Shown piece by piece: positions 52,001 to 59,765 of a DNA stretch of 64,000 nucleotides. A program made the position numbers and the translations under genes. The DNA is from Leptotrichia sp. oral taxon 847 (GTDB lineage Bacteria > Fusobacteriota > Fusobacteriia > Fusobacteriales > Leptotrichiaceae). The notes beneath the pieces are model-generated. The model saw only the letters and a list, made by a program, of their open reading frames with translations. It did no database searches and had not been told where the DNA came from. How positions within the stretch are numbered: position 1 is the stretch's first letter; the number at the start of each line of letters is the position of its first letter. Where the stretch lies: contig NZ_CP014231.1 in NCBI RefSeq assembly GCF_001553645.1, forward strand, positions 744,001 to 808,000, given 5' to 3'.

Positions 52001-54045
52001 TAATTTTTGTTTCCCGCAACAGTTGAACCTGAGATTGTATTCCCGGCATCAAGCGTAATATTTGACAGATTAAAGTTTGAACTGTAAAACAAATCTGATG
52101 AATTGTCCAAATTTACATTCTGTCTGATATTTAAATTTCCTGCTGTTACTGAAGTATTCATAGGACTTCCTGCATTCAAATTAATTGGTGCCAAAAGCCA
52201 TGGTGCTGTTTTCATATCATTTTCTGCAACATGACCTGCCCAAGGAAGCTGATATTCTGTAGGCCATTGAGTCCAAGTCATAGCATAAGATGTACCTGTA
52301 CCTTGAAGAGCCTGTGCAACAGGTGTCTGAAACCATGTATTATTTGTAGATGACATTGCATGGCTTCCCAAACGGCCGTATTCTGTAAGAGCTGCCACTT
52401 TTCCTGATGATTTTGCCTGATTTCCAATCATACGCATATCTCCTGCAACAAGATTAATCCAATTTGCTTCACTTTGACTCGCAGACTGCCAATACGCATC
52501 ATATCCCAACACATCAATTACATCATCACCGGGATAATCTGCCATATATCTATTTAAATCACTTCCGCCTCCAAAATCACCGTTTGGTGCATATGCAAGA
52601 AGTATCTGATCTCTTACGCCTGCCGCAACAAGTGCTTCATGAACGCGTCTGAATGCAGCTTTTATTTTATCATGGGATTGATTTGGTTCTCCCCACCAAG
52701 GCCAATCTCCGTTTTGCTCATGGAATACTCTTAATACCCAGGGAATAGGTGTGCCGTCAGGCGCTACTGCGAGTTTTGCAGTTTCAACGATTGTCTGTAT
52801 CCATGTATTAAATTGATTTGCATACGCCCCAGTTGATGAAAACTGATCCAAATCTGGATTCCCTGTTTTATCGTCACTTTTTCCATCGTGGTTATTTTCA
52901 TATTTAGTGGGATTTGGAATCTCACTTGAAGCTGTAAAAACTGCTCCTAGGCTATTTGCTTTTTTTATATAATCTGCCATCAGCTGACTATTATCTTGTA
53001 TGCTTTTTGTCCAGTGTGTTGGCTGTTCTCCAAAGTGCATTCCGATTACCGCGGGATATTTCCCCGTAACAGAATAAATATCTGAACTATAGCCTGAAGA
53101 ATTTTGTGGTGAAATACTTACATCAATTCCGTGCTGCTGTCCCATAATAGGTGTTCCTGCATTAGCATAATATTTAAGCGCATTCATAAGTTTTTGTCTT
53201 GATGTTAAATTTGTTGGAGTATAAGTTAAAGCAGGCATCGTTATTCCTTTTATTCCCAGCGCTGTACCTGTACCCTGTAAATCATTTACCATAATGACAG
53301 GCAATGTTATCGATGCTTTACTCTTATCAAATTCTACAGGTTTTGTAGTAACGTTTAAATTAATATTTGGTGTAAGCGTAGAAGCAGAAGATGCTCTATC
53401 CGATACAATAGGCTCTTGCTCTATTTTTATATCTGCAATTCCATAATTATTATTGTTATTTCTATTATTTGGATTTGTCAGAGCCGAGTTTTTCATATTT
53501 TCGTCTTTCAAAGACTTTGTATAGGAATTATATGAATCGCTGTTTGGAGAAACTGTTCTTAAAAAAATATCATTGCTTCTTTTATATACACCTTCATATT
53601 GATATTTATCACCTTTATCATTTTTCCCTTTGTATAATTTGTGCTGATTATTAAAAAAGTACTCAGTTTCATATTTTAAAGAATTATTTTTATTACTGTT
53701 TTTTATCATTTGATCAAGTTTTAAATCATTTTCTGATAAATTATAGCTGTTTTCTTTATGGTCTGATGTTACAATTGTATCATTTTCTTCGTTTTTAAAA
53801 ATAGGATTATCTTTAATGGATGAATAAATTTCATCTACCGTATTTATATTTGATTTTTCATAAAAATCATCTTTTTCGTTATCGGCTTCTTGTAAATTTT
53901 CATTGTTTACGTATAAATTCTTTTCCCTACTGACATTCTCATTTATTTTTACCAAAGTATTTTTGCCAATGTTATTTTTTTCTGCTAAAACAAGAGTTGA
54001 AATACTGGAAAAAATTCCTATCCATTTAAATTTGTTTCTCTTCAT
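49063..54045 (-). CDS. Autotransporter with GH26 (beta-mannanase family) passenger domain
   Basis: 1660 residues. Signal peptide (MKRNKFKWIGIFSSISTLVL), a disordered polar region (25-240), then a GH26 domain (about 275-620): GQQHGIDVSIS, the acid/base Glu443 in LRVFHEQNGDWPWWGE and the nucleophile Glu555 in AALTEYGRLGS, 112 residues apart as in known GH26 enzymes. A long Gly/Asn/Thr-rich beta-helix (about 630-1330) and a C-terminal autotransporter barrel ending GGLGIKASF follow. GH26 enzymes mostly cut beta-1,4-mannans. A surface-anchored mannanase is thus predicted. The GH26 segment is richer in G+C than its surroundings, suggesting acquisition. Confidence 0.92.
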   Translation of the reverse strand: MKRNKFKWIGIFSSISTLVLAEKNNIGKNTLVKINENVSREKNLYVNNENLQEADNEKDDFYEKSNINTVDEIYSSIKDNPIFKNEENDTIVTSDHKENSYNLSENDLKLDQMIKNSNKNNSLKYETEYFFNNQHKLYKGKNDKGDKYQYEGVYKRSNDIFLRTVSPNSDSYNSYTKSLKDENMKNSALTNPNNRNNNNNYGIADIKIEQEPIVSDRASSASTLTPNINLNVTTKPVEFDKSKASITLPVIMVNDLQGTGTALGIKGITMPALTYTPTNLTSRQKLMNALKYYANAGTPIMGQQHGIDVSISPQNSSGYSSDIYSVTGKYPAVIGMHFGEQPTHWTKSIQDNSQLMADYIKKANSLGAVFTASSEIPNPTKYENNHDGKSDDKTGNPDLDQFSSTGAYANQFNTWIQTIVETAKLAVAPDGTPIPWVLRVFHEQNGDWPWWGEPNQSHDKIKAAFRRVHEALVAAGVRDQILLAYAPNGDFGGGSDLNRYMADYPGDDVIDVLGYDAYWQSASQSEANWINLVAGDMRMIGNQAKSSGKVAALTEYGRLGSHAMSSTNNTWFQTPVAQALQGTGTSYAMTWTQWPTEYQLPWAGHVAENDMKTAPWLLAPINLNAGSPMNTSVTAGNLNIRQNVNLDNSSDLFYSSNFNLSNITLDAGNTISGSTVAGNKNYILGQTNYVGSSGNNAIQVTNKGVINFTGNNTTALLSDNGTVTNDTTGSIKMTGAGNVGMLGSANSVIENKGNIEVGSQSVGIYGVNALPANNIWGNKNINISNSGNIATAAGGRDIVGIFAANNGAVSTVSSSGNIDLSSATNSVGIAASNGTLQVTGNILTGDNSVGIYAVGENTSVGQNSALNTGNNSVNVLLSGGNQVLNSQTDKVIIGNNSFGYVATGQNNNIVTGYARNTGSVTLNTNSVFLYSSDKTGNIINYNHLKSAGNQNYGLITAGKLINYGNIDFSSGTGNVGIYSYSKNAITAPQVAENLGTITVSQSAAGNIGIGMAAGYTDGLGYVKNSGIIKVTTPGSVGMYATGNGSIAENAGTIELSGTSRNIGMYVDNGATALNTGTITTAGTGNNGQIGIAVINGTLNNKGSINIDASNGYGLVLSNAVIKNYGSMNITTGSGALPILEEKTTGLEKAMGTDGVDRIKINTVNGTITLNNTPQEIQLVNTVNPKASSNVSNPVSSVGIYVDTSGVMKTNPVNNLGALANMRSADLIIGAEATQSTDKKYIQLGQNITSPFIGMIKNSGIKEWNVYSGSLTWMAGMTANANGTGDVYLAKVPYTVFAGDKENSRQTYNFLDGLEQRYGVEKEGSEKELFNKLNSIGNNEEILFTQAVDEMMGHQYANIQSRIKTTGAAVTREVNDLIKDETEQSDRIKVFGSKDEYKTDTAGITDYKNNTYGIAYVHKNDFASDDTRGWYAGIVNNNFQLKDIGKSRENQTMFKGGVFKTTTFGKDKNLKWTVSGEGFFGINSMNRRFLVVDNVFNAKSNYYSYGLGMRNEIGKETRLNDKMSIRPYGALNMEYGRFSRIKEKNGDMRLKVKENGYFSAKPEIGTEFKYIQPLTASTTLVLGTGIAYETELGSMGANREKVAHTDADWYNLRSEKESKKGNVKLDLNFGIQNQGLGVTANLGYDTKGDNVRGGLGIKASF

Positions 54046-54124
54046 AAATTTAAAATACCTCTAAAATTACTATATAATTTATTAAATTTCAAAAATAAAT
54101 ATTATCTATTAAATTCAACATTTT

Positions 54125-54142
54125 TCACAATTTCTTTTGTGA
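54125..54142. promoter_or_regulatory. Palindrome upstream of the GH26 autotransporter
   Basis: TCACAA-TTTCTT-TTGTGA is a perfect 6-bp inverted repeat about 80 bp upstream of the autotransporter start. The arms are in the opposite order to a CRP site (TGTGA...TCACA), and no regulator is assigned. Confidence 0.35.
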
Positions 54143-54210
54143 TTTCATTCTTATTCATCATCTAAATGCGTATTCTTTTGATTTTATAAGCAAATGCACT
54201 TTCCTTTTTT

Positions 54211-55059
54211 TTATAATTTACTTTTATAACTTTTAAATGTATTTTTTATAAGGCTTGCAATTGTCATAGGTCCTACTCCGCCAGGAACTGGTGTTATAAA
54301 ACTAGCTTTTTCAAAAATTTCGTCAAAATCCACATCTCCGCAAAGCTTTCCATCCACACGATTTATTCCAACGTCAATTACAACTGCATTGTCTTTTATA
54401 TCTTTACCTTTTATCAATTTTGGAACTCCAACGGCTGCGACAACTATGTCAGCTTTTTGCAATTTCTTACTTAAATTTTTAGTCTTTGAATTACAAACTT
54501 GAACAGTTGCTCCACTTTGAATTAAAAGCAGTGCAAGTGGCTTTCCAACTATATTGCTTCTCCCAACAATTACTGCATCTTTTCCAGAAAGCTCAATACC
54601 GTATTCTTCAAACATCTGCATAATTCCGTATGGCGTACATGGTAAAAATCCTGTTTTGTCGCCTATCATCATTTTTCCAATGTTTTCAGTGTGAAATCCG
54701 TCCACATCTTTTGAACTTGCAATTTCATTTATGACTTTTAGCTCATCAATATGTTTTGAAAGCGGCAATTGCACCAAAATTCCGTCAATTTTTTTATCTT
54801 CATTTAATTTTCTTATTTCGCAAAGCAATTCTTCTTGCGTAATGTCCTCTGGCAATCTTATAGTTTCAGAATAAAATCCAACTTTTTCACAAGCTCTTAT
54901 TTTATTTCTCACATATACTTGTGAAGCCGCATTTTCTCCGACTATAATCACCGCAAGTCCCGCACTTCGCCCGACTTTTTCTTTAATTTTATCGTGTTCC
55001 TTTTTTATATCTTCAAAAATTTTTTGCGAAAGCGCCTTTCCATCAATAATTTTTCCCAT
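54211..55059 (-). CDS. folD: Methylenetetrahydrofolate dehydrogenase/cyclohydrolase
   Basis: 282 residues. The active-site Tyr/Lys region VYVRNKIRACEKVG, VQLPLSKHIDE, FLPCTPYGIMQM, the NADP motif VIVGRSNIVGKPLALLL and ITPVPGGVGPMTIASL are conserved. FolD converts 5,10-methylene-THF to 10-formyl-THF, which supplies the formyl group used by Fmt encoded two genes upstream. It starts 12 bp after rex, so it is the last gene of def-fmt-rex-folD. Confidence 0.96.
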   Translation of the reverse strand: MGKIIDGKALSQKIFEDIKKEHDKIKEKVGRSAGLAVIIVGENAASQVYVRNKIRACEKVGFYSETIRLPEDITQEELLCEIRKLNEDKKIDGILVQLPLSKHIDELKVINEIASSKDVDGFHTENIGKMMIGDKTGFLPCTPYGIMQMFEEYGIELSGKDAVIVGRSNIVGKPLALLLIQSGATVQVCNSKTKNLSKKLQKADIVVAAVGVPKLIKGKDIKDNAVVIDVGINRVDGKLCGDVDFDEIFEKASFITPVPGGVGPMTIASLIKNTFKSYKSKL

Positions 55060-55071
55060 AAGACCTCCATT

Positions 55072-55719
55072 TTATTTTTCTTCTTTATTCAATCTCCAAA
55101 AATTTAATTCTTGCAATTTTGCCGAAATGTCAATATTTACAACTGTTATATCTGAACCTAGCTCAAGTTTGTAAGTCGTCATATTCAAAATAGCTTTTAT
55201 TCCATTTTTCACAAGCTGTTCTGCCGCAAATTGCGCCTGTTCCTTTACAACCGCAAGAATTGCCGTATCAACTTCTCCACAGAAATTTTCTCTAAATTCT
55301 TTTACATCGTTGACATCACGAATTTCAAGATTGTCAGAAACAACTTTTCCTATTTTATTTTTATCTTTGTCAAAAATTCCAACAATCTGAAAACCTTTTC
55401 CCAAGACATTTCTGTTAGACGAGATCATTTCTCCCATTTTTCCGTGTCCAACGATTATGACGTTATTAACTTTATTTATTCCCAAAATATCTTCGATGAT
55501 TTCAATCAATTTAGAAATATCGTATCCTTTTCCGCGCACGCCAAAATCTCCAAAAGTTGACAAATCTTTTCTGACTTGAGCTGATGTCGTATTCATTATT
55601 TTGGAAAGTTCAATCGAGTTAATTTCATTTTCATATTTTTGAACATCTTTTAAAATTGATAGATATTCCGTCAATCTCTGAATCACTTTTTCTGAAATCT
55701 CTAATTTTTTAAATTTCAT
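55072..55719 (-). CDS. rex: Redox-sensing transcriptional repressor Rex
   Basis: 215 residues. The N-terminal winged helix (ISEKVIQRLTEYLSILKDVQ, SIELSKIMNTTSAQVRKDLS, TFGDFGVRGKGYDI) is followed by a Rossmann domain (NVIIVGHGKMGEMI, VGIFDKDKNKIGKVV) and a domain-swapped C-terminal helix. Rex senses the NADH/NAD ratio and represses fermentation and respiration genes. I start at 55719, with GGAG 8 bp upstream; the ATG 27 bp earlier lacks a site. No clear Rex operator (TTGTGA-N6-TCACAA type) was seen in the window. Confidence 0.95.
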   Translation of the reverse strand: MKFKKLEISEKVIQRLTEYLSILKDVQKYENEINSIELSKIMNTTSAQVRKDLSTFGDFGVRGKGYDISKLIEIIEDILGINKVNNVIIVGHGKMGEMISSNRNVLGKGFQIVGIFDKDKNKIGKVVSDNLEIRDVNDVKEFRENFCGEVDTAILAVVKEQAQFAAEQLVKNGIKAILNMTTYKLELGSDITVVNIDISAKLQELNFWRLNKEEK

Positions 55720-55783
55720 TCCACCACTCCTTTCAAAAATATGCAAAATTTTATAATATTTATAATTTATTTTTACAAAATAA

Positions 55784-56716
55784 CTATTTTAAACACTCAC
55801 CAATAGCCATTTTTCTACCATTAATGACATCTACTCCTCTTTGCAGTTTTTTTCCTTGAAATTTCACTTCAAGCAAAACTAAAGCTCCATTTTTAACTTT
55901 TATAACAGGTCCTTTTTTATTTATAATATCAACAATCTGACCATTTTGACCTTTATATTCTTTATCTAATTTTTCAGTTTTATAAATTTTTATATTTTCA
56001 TTTTTTTCATTAAAAGTGTGTGCCGCTGGAAATGGATTTAACCCTCGAATTTGATTAAAAATTACTTCTTTTGTATTGTTCCAATCAATTTTAGTCTGTT
56101 CTTTCGTAATTGGTTTAACAAATGTTGCAAGACTTTCATCCTGTTTTGTAGCTTCAACCTTTCCAGCTTCAATCAATTTTAACACCTTTTCAAGCCCTAT
56201 CGCTCCCAAGTCCTTTAATTTGTCATGCAAAGTTCCAAGCGTATCATTCTCCAAAATATCACAGCTTTCTTGCAGTATCACGTCACCTGAATCCAGTCCT
56301 TCCTCAATATACATTATGCTCACGCCACTTTTCACATCCCCATTTAAAATTGCCGAGTGAATCGGAGAAGCACCTCTGTATTTTGGTAAAAGCGAAGAAT
56401 GGACATTAATTATTCCATATTTTGGTATATCTATAATTTCTTTTGGTAAAATCTTCCCATATGCTACAACTACGATTAAATCTGGATTTATCTCTTTTAT
56501 TTTTTTGATTATTTTTTCATCTTTAACTTTTTGTGGCTGAATGACTTCAATTTCATTATCAATTCCAAACTGTTTTACTGGCGAAAAGATTATTTTATTT
56601 CCTCTGGCATTCACTTTATCCTCTTTTGTAAAAATTGCCCTCAAATCCGTATTTTTTGCTACAACTTTCAAACTTGGAATTGCAAATTCCGGCGTTCCCA
56701 TAAATATTGTTTTCAA
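55784..56716 (-). CDS. fmt: Methionyl-tRNA formyltransferase
   Basis: 310 residues. IFMGTPEFAIPSLKVV, the catalytic region INVHSSLLPKYRGASPIHSA with Asn/His, SIMYIEEGLDSGDVI and the C-terminal tRNA-binding domain (RGLNPFPAAHTF) are conserved. It formylates initiator Met-tRNA using 10-formyl-THF, the product of FolD encoded downstream. It follows def by 16 bp; def removes the formyl group later. Confidence 0.97.
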   Translation of the reverse strand: MKTIFMGTPEFAIPSLKVVAKNTDLRAIFTKEDKVNARGNKIIFSPVKQFGIDNEIEVIQPQKVKDEKIIKKIKEINPDLIVVVAYGKILPKEIIDIPKYGIINVHSSLLPKYRGASPIHSAILNGDVKSGVSIMYIEEGLDSGDVILQESCDILENDTLGTLHDKLKDLGAIGLEKVLKLIEAGKVEATKQDESLATFVKPITKEQTKIDWNNTKEVIFNQIRGLNPFPAAHTFNEKNENIKIYKTEKLDKEYKGQNGQIVDIINKKGPVIKVKNGALVLLEVKFQGKKLQRGVDVINGRKMAIGECLK

Positions 56717-56732
56717 AAAATTTCACTCCTTT

Positions 56733-57260
56733 TTAATCCAAATCTTCCCTATAAATTCTACCTTTGCTAAAATCTTTTTTCAAAACTTCTATTTTTTTTG
56801 CGACAAGCCTTTTATTCATAACAGAAAGCCGCTCTGTAAACAAAATTCCGTCCAAATGATCAAGTTCGTGCTGAAATGCTCTAGCCCACATTTCATCAAG
56901 CTCTTCTTGAACTTCAGTCCCATTTTCATCAAAATATTTAACTTTAATTTTTTTAGGTCTTACAACCTTTTTATAAATTCCAGGAATACTCAAGCACCCT
57001 TCTTCAAAATCCACTTTTTCTTCACTAAATTCCAATATTTCTGGATTAACGACCTTTTTTAAAACCCCTTCGTATTCCAGCACAAAAAATCTTTTAGGAA
57101 TGTCGACCTGATTCGCAGCAAGTCCCACTCCATTAGCTTTTCTCATCAAATTAACCATCTCACTCAATGTTTCTCTCAGCTCATCATCAAAATTTTCAAC
57201 CTTCTCGGCAACTTTTTTCAAAGTTGGATGTCCGAATAAAACTATTTTTAATTCTTTCAT
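56733..57260 (-). CDS. def: Peptide deformylase
   Basis: 175 residues. All three motifs are present: GVGLAANQVD, EGCLSIPG and the metal-binding HELDHLDG. It removes formyl from nascent proteins. It is the first gene of def-fmt-rex-folD, with the structured repeat C directly upstream. The promoter must therefore lie between the repeat end and 57260, or inside the repeat. Confidence 0.97.
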   Translation of the reverse strand: MKELKIVLFGHPTLKKVAEKVENFDDELRETLSEMVNLMRKANGVGLAANQVDIPKRFFVLEYEGVLKKVVNPEILEFSEEKVDFEEGCLSIPGIYKKVVRPKKIKVKYFDENGTEVQEELDEMWARAFQHELDHLDGILFTERLSVMNKRLVAKKIEVLKKDFSKGRIYREDLD

Positions 57261-57370
57261 TATATTTAATTTTTTCTCCTTAATTTTATTTTCTTGTTTT
57301 TTTATTTTTCTATTTTACTATTATTTTACCATATATTTAAAAATTTTTACAATTTTTTTGTTTTATAAAC

Positions 57371-57837
57371 GGAGTAAAATATTTAGGGATAAATAAAAAC
57401 TTCTATTTTAAGTTTATCATTCAATCCACAAAATTACTAAAATAACAATTTTTTTCTATTCCTTTTTAAGCAGAAGTGCTCATCGCCGCACCCCTGCACC
57501 CCGGCTAGTCTTCGTCATTTTTATACACTGCCAAAAAACTCGCACTAATCGTGCTCAGACAGTTTTGTCAGCACATAAAAATGCTCCGACGGTTTAAATT
57601 TTACTACCATATAAAAGTGTCGTGATTTTTTTGGAGTAAAGACGACTGTCTAAACGAAGTGAGTTTCGGCTTTGCTTCAAAAAAATGCTTAGACGAGCGT
57701 GGGGATTATAAGGGGAAATGGCGGCCCTTTCCCCTTATGTAAAAAATAAAAAACTATACTAAACAAAATAACATCTTGTAAACAAAAATAAATTAAAAAA
57801 AATATTGAAATTAAAATTTACCCCTAAATACCTTTCT
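57371..57837 (-). repeat. Structured interspersed repeat, copy C (inverted)
   Basis: About 467 bp and the best-preserved full copy. The ends are inverted: GGAGTAAAATATTTAGGGAT then AAAT at one side, and on the other strand GAAAGGTATTTAGGGGTAAA. The interior repeats the same stems as A and B, with GC-rich words such as GCACCCCTGCACCCCGG. It fills most of the gap between def and the sufU-like gene, and carries no ORF. Confidence 0.85.
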
Positions 57838-57904
57838 TCATTATTTTATAAAAATACTAAAAAAATTCAAAATTTATTATTCTTTGTATTTTTCAAATAA
57901 TTTT

Positions 57905-58348
57905 CTATTTTTTATTTTCTACAATCACTTTTAGTGAGTGCCAACTAAGTGTAGCACATTTTACTCGAGCAGGCATCTTAGCCACGTATTCCAAAAGTAC
58001 TGCATCTCCTAATTTTTTCAGTTCTTCCTTTGTCAATTTTTCTTTATTTTCGTCTATACTCATCATTTTGAAAAAAATGTCAACTTTTTCTTTTGCTTCT
58101 TCCAAAGTTTTTCCTTTTACTAAATCAATTAACATCGCCATTGAAGCAGTTGAAATAGCACACCCAGAGCCGATAAATGCCGCATCCACAATGACATCAT
58201 CTTCCACTTTTAATTCCAATGTCAAGTCATCGCCACAATTGGGATTATGCCCCCTCTCCACATAAGTCGGATTTTCCATCTCGTGATTTAATTCTTTTCT
58301 ACGGCTATATTCTAATATTGTCTGCTGATAAATTCTCTCCAAATCCAT
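57905..58348 (-). CDS. sufU: SufU/IscU-type iron-sulfur assembly protein
   Basis: 147 residues. The three conserved Cys are in NPNCGDDL, GSGCAIST and ARVKCATLSW, with the Asp after the first Cys and the insertion before the last Cys typical of SufU. SufU is a zinc-dependent sulfur shuttle for SufS in Gram-positive-type SUF systems. It is the last gene of sufCBDSU, about 55 bp after sufS. Confidence 0.94.
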   Translation of the reverse strand: MDLERIYQQTILEYSRRKELNHEMENPTYVERGHNPNCGDDLTLELKVEDDVIVDAAFIGSGCAISTASMAMLIDLVKGKTLEEAKEKVDIFFKMMSIDENKEKLTKEELKKLGDAVLLEYVAKMPARVKCATLSWHSLKVIVENKK

Positions 58349-58403
58349 TTTTTATATCTCCTTTTTATTCTTTTATTTTCTAAAATTTTTAATTTTCAAT
58401 CTT

Positions 58404-59603
58404 TTATAGTTTAAAAACTCCCTTTACTTTCAAAAGTCCTTCAATCAATTTTTGAATATCACTTTCATCATTGTAAATGCTAAAACTAGCACGGCAGCAC
58501 GACGCAACTCCAATATATTTCATAAGTGGCTGTGCACAGTGATGACCTGATCTCACAGCTACATCAAAAGAATCCAAGATGAATGCAACATCGTGTGAAT
58601 GAACTCCAATCACATTAAACGCAATAACTCCTGTTCTTTCCACATCTTTTGTAAAATAAGTTTCCACAAAATCAAGTTTATTTAATTCTTCTAGTGCTTT
58701 ATTTGCCAAATTTTCCTCAATTTTTTCAATTTTTTCATATCCAATTTTGCAAATAAACTTAATCGCCTCTTCCAGAGTCACAGCTCCTTCCACATTTTGA
58801 GTCCCACCTTCAAATTTATTCGGTAACTGCGCAAAAGTTGATTCCTGTTCTGTAACAAATTCTATCATATCCCCGCCATACAAAAATGGTGGCATTTTGT
58901 CCAAAATTTCTTTTTTCCCATACATCACACCAATTCCCATAGGCGCAAAAATTTTATGCCCTGAAAACACCAAAAAATCTGCATCTAATTCTTGCACATC
59001 GTGTTTAAAATGAAGTATTGACTGCGCTGCATCGACCAAAACTAAAGCATTTTTACTGTGAGCAATCTCAATTATTTCTTTTACTGGCTGAATTACACCC
59101 GTTACATTTACAACCGCAGAAACTGCGACAATTTTAGTTCTATCAGAAATTTTACTTTTTAAATCTTCCAAGTCAAATTGTCCATTTTCTGTAAGATAAA
59201 CATATTTTAACTTAGCTTTTTTTTGCTTTGCCACAAATTGCCACGGTACGATATTGGCGTGATGGTTTGAAATTCCTAAAATAATTTCGTCGTCTTCGTT
59301 TATAAAGTTCATTCCGTAAGTGTAAGCAATTAAATTTATACTTTCAGTCGTATTTTTTGTGAAAATCACTTCTTCGGCTCTTTTTGCATTTATAAATTTT
59401 CTCACACATTCTCTTGCATTACTTAATAGCGACTGTGCTTCCACAGATAGTTTATGCGACCCTCGTCCAGGATTTCCATTATATTTTTCATAATATTCTC
59501 TAATTTTATCCAGCACAACTCTTGGCTTTTGAGAAGTGGCAGCTGTATCTAAATAATGATTTTCTATATTTGAAAAAATTGGAAATTTATTTTTATAATT
59601 CAT
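58404..59603 (-). CDS. sufS: Cysteine desulfurase SufS
   Basis: 399 residues, fold-type I PLP enzyme of class II. NHHANIVPWQ, VLVDAAQSILHFKHD, the PLP Lys in VFSGHKIFAPMGIG and the active Cys in RSGHHCAQPLMKYI are conserved. It takes sulfur from cysteine and passes it to SufU. It lies between sufD (163-bp gap with a hairpin) and sufU. Confidence 0.96.
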   Translation of the reverse strand: MNYKNKFPIFSNIENHYLDTAATSQKPRVVLDKIREYYEKYNGNPGRGSHKLSVEAQSLLSNARECVRKFINAKRAEEVIFTKNTTESINLIAYTYGMNFINEDDEIILGISNHHANIVPWQFVAKQKKAKLKYVYLTENGQFDLEDLKSKISDRTKIVAVSAVVNVTGVIQPVKEIIEIAHSKNALVLVDAAQSILHFKHDVQELDADFLVFSGHKIFAPMGIGVMYGKKEILDKMPPFLYGGDMIEFVTEQESTFAQLPNKFEGGTQNVEGAVTLEEAIKFICKIGYEKIEKIEENLANKALEELNKLDFVETYFTKDVERTGVIAFNVIGVHSHDVAFILDSFDVAVRSGHHCAQPLMKYIGVASCCRASFSIYNDESDIQKLIEGLLKVKGVFKL

Positions 59604-59712
59604 TCTTGTTTTTTTATTCCTTTCGTATTTTATTTTATCTTGTATTATATATTTTATCTACTTTTTTATTTAATTTTTTTCCATTTTAAAATATTTAAAA
59701 AAATATAATTTA

Positions 59713-59752
59713 ACCCACTTCACTACTATTTAAAGTATAGCACTCAGTGGGT
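59713..59752 (-). promoter_or_regulatory. Hairpin in the sufD-sufS gap
   Basis: ACCCACT and AGTGGGT (7 bp) enclose CTAT/ATAG and an AT loop. On the minus strand the hairpin is followed by AAATTATATTTTTTT. It may be a partial terminator that lowers sufSU expression. The half ATACCCACTGAGTGCTAT is also near-palindromic and could bind an Rrf2/IscR-type regulator; I see no such gene in the window. Confidence 0.5.
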
Positions 59753-59765
59753 ATTTTTTCAAATT

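Noticed and set aside
54125-54142. Rex or CRP operator upstream of the GH26 autotransporter
   Set aside because: The arms read TCACAA...TTGTGA, the reverse order of both the Rex and CRP consensus; kept only as an unnamed palindrome.
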